Origin: an uncultured Collinsella sp. | GTDB lineage: Bacteria; Actinomycetota; Coriobacteriia; Coriobacteriales; Coriobacteriaceae | Assembly: GCA_900545075.1 (NCBI GenBank) | Contig: UQXT01000003.1 | Span: forward strand, 1-47,376 | Direction: 5' to 3' | Length of the DNA stretch: 47,376 nt | Part shown: one piece after another, positions 40,934 through 47,376 of the stretch | Position numbering within the stretch: the stretch's first letter is position 1 | How the letters are laid out: every line of letters begins with the position of its first letter | Made by a program: the position numbers and the translations under genes | Notes under the pieces: generated by a model | Seen by the model: the letters and a program-made list of their open reading frames with translations, nothing else | What the model was told of the DNA's origin: nothing | Database searches by the model: none

Positions 40934-43165
40934 CTAGAAGTTGGCGTCGTTGAGTTGTTCGTTCTCGAGGCCGTCGAGCTGATGCTGTTCGGGCATATCG
41001 GCGACGCTCTCGAGCAGCTCGGTGGGATCGACGTTCATGTCCCTACCGGCCTCGTTGCCGTTGACCAAGTCGTCCGAGAAGATATCGACTTCCATTTCCT
41101 CGGCCTCTTCGATCTGAACCTCGAGCGGCACCTGGGTGCGCACGAGCTTAACGGCCGGGCGCATGCGGGCAAACAGCGGCACGTACTCGATGATGATGGC
41201 CGAGTTCTCGAGACCGTACCAGCGTGCCGGGCTTCCGCAGGCGCGGCGAACGGCGTACTTGATGGCCATCACGCGGTGGTCATTGCGGTTGATGTCCGTT
41301 TCGGGGGCGAGCATCTTGCGCAGCATGCAAAAGCGGAAGTCGCCCACGTTGCCGTGCGTCTCGTAGATGGAGTAGGTGTGATGCTGCGGTGGCAACTCAC
41401 CCGATGCCATCAGGTCGCCAACGATCTGGCGCAGGTATGCGTTGATGCGCTGATTGACCTTAAAGCCTAGGTCCAAGCGCACGCGGAACAAAAAGTCCGT
41501 GCCAAAGGTCTCAACGGAATACTCGTGCGTATAGGGCTCATCGGTAACGTGCACGTTGATGAACCAGTATGCCTTAGCGCGCTTGGGGTGCTTGTCCAGG
41601 ATGGAATAGAGCACGTCGCGGTCGAGCGTGAGCGGGTCGGGGCTTTTGGTGAGAAATACCAGATTGTCAGCGAGCACGGGATAGGTCTCGTCATTGCGCA
41701 GGCGGTCGAGCTGATCGATGTACTTGGAGACGGGCAACAGGATCGTCTGCGTGCGCTCAATGGCGGTGCCGCGGCGCCACACATACATAAGGCCAAACAG
41801 CAGCGAGGCCAAGAAGATCATGACATAGCCGCCGTCAAAGAACATGGTGAGGCACGAGGCGAAGAAGCACAGCTCAATGGCACCGAAGAGCAGGGCGAAG
41901 ACGCAGGCGCCCAGCTTGTGCTTGAGAATGCCGGCGATATAGCTCGTCAGCAGCGTCGTGGTCATGAGCATGGTCACGGTAATGGCGAGGCCATAGGCGC
42001 TCTCCATGCGCTCGGAGTTTTGGAACAGCAGCACGATGAAGATGCAGCCGACCCACATGATGTTGTTGACGAGCGGAATATAGAGCTGACCCTTGGTGTC
42101 GCTGGGGTAGTGGATGCGCAGGTGCGGCATAAGGTTGAGGCGCGTTGCCTCGGATACCAGCGAGAACGAGCCGGTGATGAGCGCCTGCGAGGCGATGATG
42201 GCCGCCACGGCCGAAAGCACGATGGCAAAGGGGCGCAGGGGCTCGGGGAGCATCATATAGAACGGGTTGACGATATCCATCGCGAGCATCTGGGGGTTGG
42301 AGTTATTGGCGAGCAGCCAAGCGCCCTGACCCAGATAGTTAAGGATGAGGGCCGCCTTTACGAACGGCCAGGATGCGTAAATGTTAGCCTTGCCCACGTG
42401 ACCCATGTCCGAATAGAGTGCCTCGGCGCCGGTCGTCGACAGGAAGACGAAGCCGAGCACCATGATGCCCGAGTGGTTGATGGGCGAGAACAGGAACATA
42501 ATGCCGCGGATGGGGTTGAGCGCGCGCAAGATGGACAGGTTGCCGAGCATGTTGAATAAGCCGGCGCCTGCCAGGAACAGGAACCACAGCGTCATGAGCG
42601 GGCCGAAGAGCTTGCCGATTGACGAGGTGCCGGCGCGCTGCATGGCAAACAGACCGCAGATAATGATGATGGTGATGATGATCACATTGGTCTGACCGTC
42701 ACCCAATAGTGCGTGGCCCCACTCGATGGTACGCAGGCCCTCAATGGCTGTGGTGACCGTGACCGCGGGGGTGAGGATGCCGTCGGCGAGCAGCGCCGCG
42801 CCGCCGATCATGGCGGGGAGAATCAGCCACGGCGCCACCTTGCGCACCAGGCTAAACAGGGCGAAGATGCCGCCCTCGTTGTGGTTGTCGGCCTTCATGG
42901 CGATAAGCACGTACTTGACCGTGGTCACGAGCGTCATGGTCCAGATGACGAGCGAAAGCGCTCCTAAGATCATGTCCTCGCTGACGGTACCGATGCCGCC
43001 GTTGTTGGCGACGATTGATTTCATGGTGTACATGGGGCTCGTGCCGATGTCGCCATAGACGACGCCGAGCGTTACGAGCAGCATGCCAGCGGAGAGGGGG
43101 ATGGCTCCGTGCCCGCCTTGCCCGCGCTGGTCTTGGAGGTTTGCCTCCAGTTTATTGTGTGCCAC
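40934..43165 (-). CDS. kup: Kup/HAK/KT potassium uptake transporter
   Basis: A 743-residue K+:H+ symporter. Twelve helices occupy about residues 25-470, with VVYGDIGTSPMYT, ADNHNEGGIFALFSLVR, AALLADGILTPAVTV and GAEALYSDMGHVGK as Kup marks, and a large cytoplasmic C-terminal domain. The GTG at 43165 is preferred because AGGGAG lies five bases upstream; an ATG at 43183 is an alternative with no clear ribosome binding site. The C-terminus is extended by an acidic tail (EEAEEMEVDIFSDD and beyond). The upstream gap holds an AATAATCC palindrome (43265-43288). Single gene, no regulator adjacent. No c-di-AMP riboswitch was recognisable. Confidence 0.95.
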   Translation of the reverse strand: MAHNKLEANLQDQRGQGGHGAIPLSAGMLLVTLGVVYGDIGTSPMYTMKSIVANNGGIGTVSEDMILGALSLVIWTMTLVTTVKYVLIAMKADNHNEGGIFALFSLVRKVAPWLILPAMIGGAALLADGILTPAVTVTTAIEGLRTIEWGHALLGDGQTNVIIITIIIICGLFAMQRAGTSSIGKLFGPLMTLWFLFLAGAGLFNMLGNLSILRALNPIRGIMFLFSPINHSGIMVLGFVFLSTTGAEALYSDMGHVGKANIYASWPFVKAALILNYLGQGAWLLANNSNPQMLAMDIVNPFYMMLPEPLRPFAIVLSAVAAIIASQALITGSFSLVSEATRLNLMPHLRIHYPSDTKGQLYIPLVNNIMWVGCIFIVLLFQNSERMESAYGLAITVTMLMTTTLLTSYIAGILKHKLGACVFALLFGAIELCFFASCLTMFFDGGYVMIFLASLLFGLMYVWRRGTAIERTQTILLPVSKYIDQLDRLRNDETYPVLADNLVFLTKSPDPLTLDRDVLYSILDKHPKRAKAYWFINVHVTDEPYTHEYSVETFGTDFLFRVRLDLGFKVNQRINAYLRQIVGDLMASGELPPQHHTYSIYETHGNVGDFRFCMLRKMLAPETDINRNDHRVMAIKYAVRRACGSPARWYGLENSAIIIEYVPLFARMRPAVKLVRTQVPLEVQIEEAEEMEVDIFSDDLVNGNEAGRDMNVDPTELLESVADMPEQHQLDGLENEQLNDANF

Positions 43166-43264
43166 GAGGACTCCCTTAGACATCCGGTTATTTGTCTAGG
43201 ACAAAAAACTTTATGCCGTCTTTATACATACAAGAGCAGTTTGGCACATCAGGTTATTTTAGAC

Positions 43265-43288
43265 AATAATCCTCAGCTGGGGATTATT
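43265..43288. promoter_or_regulatory. Palindrome in the kup upstream region
   Basis: Arms AATAATCC (43265-43272) and GGATTATT (43281-43288) with an eight-base spacer. A partial GGTTATTT..TAGACA repeat is also seen near 43185 and 43252. It may be an operator or end the minus-strand DMT transcript. Confidence 0.35.
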
Positions 43289-43322
43289 TATGTACGTGGG
43301 TAGCATTTCGAAACAGGGGCTT

Positions 43323-44234
43323 TTAAGCACGTGCTGTCTGGGCTATGCCAGCCTTGGCGCTTGCGCGTTTGCCGGCGAGTTCGCAAAAGAGCGCACCGCC
43401 GATGATAAGTGCGGCGCCCATCAGGCGGACCGGTGTTATGGCTTCGCCCAAAAGGACGGCCGAGAACACGACGGCCGAAAGCGGCTCGAGGTAGCCGACG
43501 ACCGCGACGGTCTGCACGGGCAGTTTGGCGACGGCACTAAAGTAGAGCAGACAACCGAGTCCGGTGTTGACGACGCCGAGCATGACGACGGCGCGCCAAT
43601 CAATACTGGTGGCGACGCCGGCGGTCAGGAATGAGGGAGCGCCCTGCGTGATGAGCGTGAGGACCAGCGCGGTCACAAAAGCGGCGCTCACCTGGAGCGC
43701 GGAGTTCTCGAGACCTTCGATGTGCGGCGCACCCTTGCTAGCGATGACCATCAGCGCATAGCAAAATGCCGAGGCGATACCGCAGACGATACCCGCAATG
43801 GGCATATTGCCGCCTAGACCTTGTGCTGCAATGAGAAAAGCACCGCAGGCGACGGCGATAAACCCGGCGATTTTGCCGCCGGTCAGTTTTTCACCAAAGA
43901 TGAGTGGGGAGAGCGCCATGACAATGATGGGGCCACAGTAGTACAGCAGCGAGGATACGCCGACGCCGATCGTCTGGTAGGCGCGGAACAGAAAAATCCA
44001 GCTGGCGCCCAGCGCGGCTCCCGAGAGAAGGAGTGCTGCGGCTTCGCGGGGACGAGATGGCGCCTGCAGTTTATGGCGTTGGGTGATGGCAAGGATAGTG
44101 ACAAGCGAGAGGGCGCCCAAAAACGTGCGCAGTAGCACGATATCGGAGCTCGGCAGTGCGATGGCGGCGGCGATGATGCCGTTGGAGCCAAACAATAGCA
44201 ATGCTGCTAAGTACGTAAACAGTCCGTTGTTCAT
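43323..44234 (-). CDS. EamA/DMT-family exporter, second copy
   Basis: A 303-residue membrane protein with ten helices in two EamA repeats. The first repeat starts MNNGLFTYLAALLLFGSNGIIAAAIALPS, and the second ends GYLEPLSAVVFSAVLLGEAITPVRLMGAALIIGGALF, the helix 9/10 signature. GAGGGG lies before the ATG. It is a different branch from the DMT protein at 4074-4976 rather than a close copy. A LysR gene is divergent, and the intergenic region has a T-N11-A palindrome (44264-44280), so its control by that LysR is likely. Substrate unknown. Confidence 0.88.
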   Translation of the reverse strand: MNNGLFTYLAALLLFGSNGIIAAAIALPSSDIVLLRTFLGALSLVTILAITQRHKLQAPSRPREAAALLLSGAALGASWIFLFRAYQTIGVGVSSLLYYCGPIIVMALSPLIFGEKLTGGKIAGFIAVACGAFLIAAQGLGGNMPIAGIVCGIASAFCYALMVIASKGAPHIEGLENSALQVSAAFVTALVLTLITQGAPSFLTAGVATSIDWRAVVMLGVVNTGLGCLLYFSAVAKLPVQTVAVVGYLEPLSAVVFSAVLLGEAITPVRLMGAALIIGGALFCELAGKRASAKAGIAQTARA

Positions 44235-44263
44235 GCGCTGACATCCCCTCTATATCCGAGCAT

Positions 44264-44280
44264 GTTCACTATGGGTGAAC
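44264..44280. promoter_or_regulatory. LysR box candidate between DMT and LysR genes
   Basis: GTTCAC and GTGAAC flank TATGG, giving a T-N11-A core (TCACTATGGGTGA). The position between divergent DMT and LysR genes is where a LysR regulator would bind. Confidence 0.5.
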
Positions 44281-44352
44281 TGGCTTTAGAAGAAAAGCGA
44301 ATATAATGCATGGAAAACATGACAAAAACTCATGCAAGGGTGGGGACGTGCC

Positions 44353-45210
44353 GTGGAGACCAATATCCAAAAGATGCAAGTGCTGCTCGAGACGGTGCGT
44401 GCCGGCAGCTTTACGCGTGCTGCAGAGCGCCTGAGCTATTCGCAGTCGGGCGTGAGCCGCATGGTGGGCGACCTTGAGGCAGACTGGGGTTTTAAGGTGC
44501 TTGATCGCAGCCGCGAGGGCGTGGTGCTTTCTGCCGACGGGCGGCAGGTCATGCCGGCAGTCGAGGCGTTATGCGAAGAGTTTGGCCGCCTGCAGCGACG
44601 CGTGGACGAGATGCGAGGGCTCATGCGTGGCAAGATCTGCATCGGTACGTTTTCGAGCGTGGCGACCCACGTGCTGCCGCCGGTGATTGCGCGCTTTCGC
44701 GCCGATCACCCGGACGTCGATTATGAGTTGCTGATGGGCGACTATTCAGAGATCGAACAATGGGTGGCAGGGGGCCGCTGCGATCTGGGCTTTATCCCGT
44801 ATGAGCCTCGAGAAAATGGCATGACATCGCGGTCTTTGGTGCGCGACGAGTTGATGGCGGTAGTGCCGGCAGACTCTTTGCTTGCCACGGCGGAGGTCGT
44901 CTCTCTTGCCGATTTAGCCAACGAGCAGTTTATTCTGCTAGAACGCGGCACCGATGATGAGATTACGCCGCTGTTCCGTCGGGCGGGGCTGACGGTGTGC
45001 TCCAAGCTGTCGACTTGGGATGACTATGCGATTATGGCTATGGTCGAGGACGGCCTGGGCGTGAGCATTCTTCCCGCGCTCATCTTGCGCCGTTGTCAGT
45101 TCGATGTTGCTGTGCGCCCACTCGAGGGGCATCCCCATCGCCAAATCAACGCCATATATCGAACGGCCGATGTTTCGCTTGCCGCCGCCCGTTTCCTCGA
45201 ATACCTCTAA
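44353..45210 (+). CDS. LysR-family transcriptional regulator (divergent from DMT exporter)
   Basis: A 285-residue LysR protein. The winged HTH reads VLLETVRAGSFTRAAERLSYSQSGVSRMVGDLE, and the effector domain contains the late WDDYAIMAMVEDGLGVSILP, nearly the same segment as in the split LysR at 5135-6002. The GTG at 44353 gives the standard LysR start ETNIQKMQVLLETV and has GGGTGGGG upstream; an ATG at 44332 would add seven residues without a site. It probably controls the adjacent exporter and itself. Intact, in contrast to its relative. Confidence 0.88.
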   Translation: METNIQKMQVLLETVRAGSFTRAAERLSYSQSGVSRMVGDLEADWGFKVLDRSREGVVLSADGRQVMPAVEALCEEFGRLQRRVDEMRGLMRGKICIGTFSSVATHVLPPVIARFRADHPDVDYELLMGDYSEIEQWVAGGRCDLGFIPYEPRENGMTSRSLVRDELMAVVPADSLLATAEVVSLADLANEQFILLERGTDDEITPLFRRAGLTVCSKLSTWDDYAIMAMVEDGLGVSILPALILRRCQFDVAVRPLEGHPHRQINAIYRTADVSLAAARFLEYL

Positions 45211-45270
45211 ACGTGTACACGTCATTGTCCGTTTTGGGCAAATCTCGGAGTTCGGTACGTTTTCTTATGA

Positions 45271-45351
45271 AATTGAACTTTCGAATGAGGCGCGGCGCTA
45301 TACTGCTTGCTAAATTGAACCCCGGTTCAATTCGTGTTCTATAAATTGAAC
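45271..45351 (+). promoter_or_regulatory. AATTGAAC operator array of the HTH-aminotransferase gene
   Basis: AATTGAAC occurs at 45271-45278 and 45344-45351, and as a palindrome at 45313-45332 (AATTGAACC/GGTTCAATT around CC). TATACT (45299-45304) and TATAAA (45340-45345) are candidate -10 boxes within it. Position and symmetry suggest autoregulation by the HTH domain encoded directly downstream. Confidence 0.65.
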
Positions 45352-45372
45352 TTTGCCAGCAAGGAGGCTCCT

Positions 45373-46893
45373 GTGGCCCAAGAGACGTTTAGCGATCGCC
45401 TGCGACAGGCTATGTCCGATTGCGGCGTTCGCCAGTCGAACGTGATCCGCGCATCGGAGATGCTCGGCAAAAAACTCGGCAAGAGTCAGATGAGCCAATA
45501 TGTGAGCGGCAAGACGATCCCGCGACGCGATGTGGCCGAGCTGCTCGCCCGTATTTTGGAGGTCGATGTTACCTGGCTGCTTGCCGGCGACGCCGATCAA
45601 GGCGAGGCATCATCACCCCGCAACGATTCCAAGCCCGAACCCCATCCCTCAGCTCAAATTGCAAGGAGCACCACCATGCGTACTTTTTCTAAATCCACCA
45701 AGCTCGATAACGTCCTGTATGACGTGCGCGGTCCCGTCGTCGACGAGGCCGCCCGTATGGAGGACGAGGGCGAGCGCATCCTCAAGCTCAATATCGGTAA
45801 CCCGGCGCCCTTCGGTTTCCGCACGCCCGATGAGGTCATCAAGGACATGCGCCAGCAGCTGCCCGACTGCGAAGGCTATTCCAATTCGCGCGGCCTGTTC
45901 TCCGCGCGCAAGGCGATCATGCAGTATTCGCAGATCAAGGGCCTGCCCAATGTTCAGATGGAGCATATCTACACGGGCAACGGCGTGTCCGAGCTCATTC
46001 AGCTTTCGATGAACGCGCTGCTCGACAATGGCGACGAGATTCTGATCCCCAGCCCCGACTATCCGCTCTGGACGGCGTGCGCAACCCTTGCTGGCGGTCA
46101 TCCCGTACATTATCTGTGCGATGAGCAGGCGGATTGGTATCCCGACCTGGAGGATATGGAGTCCAAGATCACGAGCGCGACCAAAGCCCTCGTCATCATC
46201 AACCCCAACAACCCCACGGGTTCTGTCTATCCGCGCGAGGTGCTCGAGGGCATCGTCGAGATTGCACGCAGGCATCAGCTGATGATCTTTGCCGATGAGA
46301 TCTACGACCGCCTGTGCATGGACGGCTACGAGCACGTCTCGATTGCCTCGCTCGCCCCCGATCTGCCCTGTGTCACCTTTAGCGGCCTTTCCAAGTCGCA
46401 CATGATCGCGGGCTATCGCATTGGCTGGATGGTGCTTTCGGGCAACCAGCGCTGCATGAGCGACTTCATCATGGGCATCAACATGCTCTCCAACATGCGC
46501 CTGTGCTCCAACGTGCCGGCTCAGTCGATCGTCCAGACGGCGCTCGGCGGCCATCAGTCGGTCAACGACTACATCCGTCCCGGCGGTCGTGTCTACGAGC
46601 AGCGCAGCTTTGTGTATGAGGCGCTCAACAAGATCGACGGCATCTCGGTGGTCAAGCCGCGCGCGGCGTTCTACATCTTCCCCAAGATGGATGTTAAGAA
46701 GTTCAACATCACCGATGACGAGCAGTTTGCCCTCGACCTGCTGCACGAGAAGAAGATTCTGATCACGCGCGGCGGCGGCTTTAACTGGGCCGAGCCCGAT
46801 CACTTCCGCATCGTGTACCTGCCGCGCATGGAAGTGCTCAAAGAGTCCCTCGAAGACCTCGCCGATTTCTTCGATCACTACCGCCAGGCGTAA
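45373..46893 (+). CDS. XRE-type HTH domain fused to AlaA-like PLP aminotransferase
   Basis: A 506-residue fusion. Residues about 1-80 form a lambda-repressor-like HTH (FSDRLRQAMSDCGVRQSNVIRASEML...SQMSQYVSGKTIPRRDVAELLARILEV) followed by a Ser/Pro linker. The remaining 405 residues match alanine aminotransferase AlaA (YfbQ): LNIGNPAPFGF, GYSNSRGLFSARKAI, NPNNPTGSVY and the PLP-lysine in FSGLSKSHMIAGYRIGWMV. It starts with GTG (45373) after AAGGAGG. A second start exists inside: AAGGAG at 45663-45668 before ATG 45676, giving the free aminotransferase MRTFSKSTKLDNVLYDV. It differs from MocR-type fusions, which use a GntR wHTH. The operator array upstream suggests self-regulation. Confidence 0.9.
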   Translation: MAQETFSDRLRQAMSDCGVRQSNVIRASEMLGKKLGKSQMSQYVSGKTIPRRDVAELLARILEVDVTWLLAGDADQGEASSPRNDSKPEPHPSAQIARSTTMRTFSKSTKLDNVLYDVRGPVVDEAARMEDEGERILKLNIGNPAPFGFRTPDEVIKDMRQQLPDCEGYSNSRGLFSARKAIMQYSQIKGLPNVQMEHIYTGNGVSELIQLSMNALLDNGDEILIPSPDYPLWTACATLAGGHPVHYLCDEQADWYPDLEDMESKITSATKALVIINPNNPTGSVYPREVLEGIVEIARRHQLMIFADEIYDRLCMDGYEHVSIASLAPDLPCVTFSGLSKSHMIAGYRIGWMVLSGNQRCMSDFIMGINMLSNMRLCSNVPAQSIVQTALGGHQSVNDYIRPGGRVYEQRSFVYEALNKIDGISVVKPRAAFYIFPKMDVKKFNITDDEQFALDLLHEKKILITRGGGFNWAEPDHFRIVYLPRMEVLKESLEDLADFFDHYRQA

Positions 46894-46896
46894 CTA

Positions 46897-46936
46897 GTTC
46901 CGCCGTTCTACCGAACGGCGGACCGCTTGACGCTGC
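46897..46936. repeat. 40-bp dispersed palindromic repeat, copy 2
   Basis: Nine-base arms CCGCCGTTC and GAACGGCGG around TACC. Same 40-base layout as 24304-24343, with five substitutions and no indels. It sits just after the aminotransferase stop. Confidence 0.8.
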
Positions 46937-46943
46937 TGTAATG

Positions 46944-46982
46944 AAACGGTCGGCCCGCAACGGATGCGGGCCGACCGTTTTC
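46944..46982 (+). terminator. Rho-independent terminator after the HTH-aminotransferase gene
   Basis: Fifteen-base perfect arms AAACGGTCGGCCCGC (46944-46958) and GCGGGCCGACCGTTT (46966-46980), followed by TCTG. The T tract is short. Confidence 0.85.
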
Positions 46983-47050
46983 TGTCTAAGCCCGTGCTGT
47001 TAGCGCTTGTCTCGTTGAGCGGGCGAGGTTCGCGTGTGAGCGGTAAGTTC

Positions 47051-47067
47051 TATTCCAAAATGGAATA
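47051..47067. promoter_or_regulatory. Operator-like palindrome upstream of the last gene
   Basis: TATTCCA and TGGAATA around AAA, 82 bases before the ATG. TTCCA/TGGAA symmetry is reminiscent of IclR-type operators, but no such regulator is in the window. Confidence 0.4.
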
Positions 47068-47148
47068 CAGTGGGCTTAAGCTGGAATTGATGTCCGGGTA
47101 CCTGCTTTTCTAGAATGTTTTCAACAAGATGAAAGGCGGTTCCAACCA

Positions 47149-47376
47149 ATGATTATCGATGCAAATTCCTACTGGTTCGACGAGCACATCTTTCATGACG
47201 AGACGCTCTGCGAACAGTTTTTGGCCGAGGTACCCCGCGCCTATGACACCGAAGGCTATCTGACCATGAATTCCGCCGGCAAACGACAAATCGTGATCGA
47301 GATGCCCGCCGGTTCTCCGGGTCTTAACTACATTGAGGGCGACTACACCCTCGAGAAGCGCTTGGCCGATATGGAT
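47149..47376 (+). CDS. Amidohydrolase-like protein, N-terminal part only
   Basis: The first 76 residues are present and the frame runs off the window. The start MIIDANSYWFDEHIFHDETLCEQFL and the later IVIEMPAGSPGLNYIEGDYTLEKRLADMD resemble amidohydrolase-2 family proteins that act on small aromatic or lactone substrates, although the metal-binding HxH of the usual first strand is not visible in ANSYW. The ATG at 47149 has only a distant GAAAGG. Because it is incomplete, family and function are tentative. Confidence 0.55.
   Translation, partial: MIIDANSYWFDEHIFHDETLCEQFLAEVPRAYDTEGYLTMNSAGKRQIVIEMPAGSPGLNYIEGDYTLEKRLADMD

Overview
The window looks like chromosomal DNA of a high-GC intestinal actinobacterium of the Coriobacteriia, most likely a Collinsella species. 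This is inferred from gene content and sequence style: a bile salt hydrolase-like enzyme, a cell-wall protein with an LAxTG sorting signal, G+C-rich codon use, strong AAGGAGG-type ribosome binding sites and dispersed extragenic palindromes. No database search was possible. I saw no rRNA, tRNA, CRISPR array, complete insertion sequence or phage module.

Layout. 1-10.4 kb: release factor 3, a probable queuosine-precursor transporter and an SDR oxidoreductase, then uracil-DNA glycosylase, a DMT exporter with a divergent (frameshifted) LysR regulator, a MATE pump, the rRNA methyltransferases RlmA and RsmJ, and small membrane or hypothetical proteins. 10.5-18.1 kb: an acetyltransferase and a TetM/EF-G-like GTPase, then an unusual block in which a short class II UvrA paralog lies between two homologous AAA+ ATPase/winged-helix proteins. 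Each ATPase gene has three phased direct repeats just upstream. 18.1-22.0 kb: a visibly A+T-richer accessory islet with a serine recombinase, a lipoprotein, a DUF4230 membrane protein and an unknown protein.

22.0-30.3 kb: TrmL with an insertion, a CobW-type metallochaperone GTPase, an ArsC-like protein, a flavodoxin-like protein, a GGDEF-PAS-GGDEF protein beside a broken EAL remnant, a patatin, and a thiamine operon (thiM, thiamine-binding protein, thiE) behind a TPP riboswitch and terminator. 30.3-35.6 kb: a HAD phosphatase, LysR and MetE-like genes, a uracil permease and an esterase. 35.8-43.2 kb: an LAxTG-anchored surface protein, a purine permease, a peptide-deformylase-like protein lacking its catalytic Glu, a choloylglycine hydrolase and the Kup potassium transporter. 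43.3-47.4 kb: a second DMT/LysR divergent pair, an XRE-repressor/AlaA-aminotransferase fusion preceded by an AATTGAAC operator array, and the start of an amidohydrolase.

Best candidates for something undescribed are (1) the AAA+-wHTH / UvrA2 / AAA+-wHTH block with its repeat arrays, (2) the HTH-aminotransferase fusion with an internal start and matching operator array, and (3) a set of extragenic palindromes sharing a GGG(G)AC-type core, two of which show a compensatory base-pair change.
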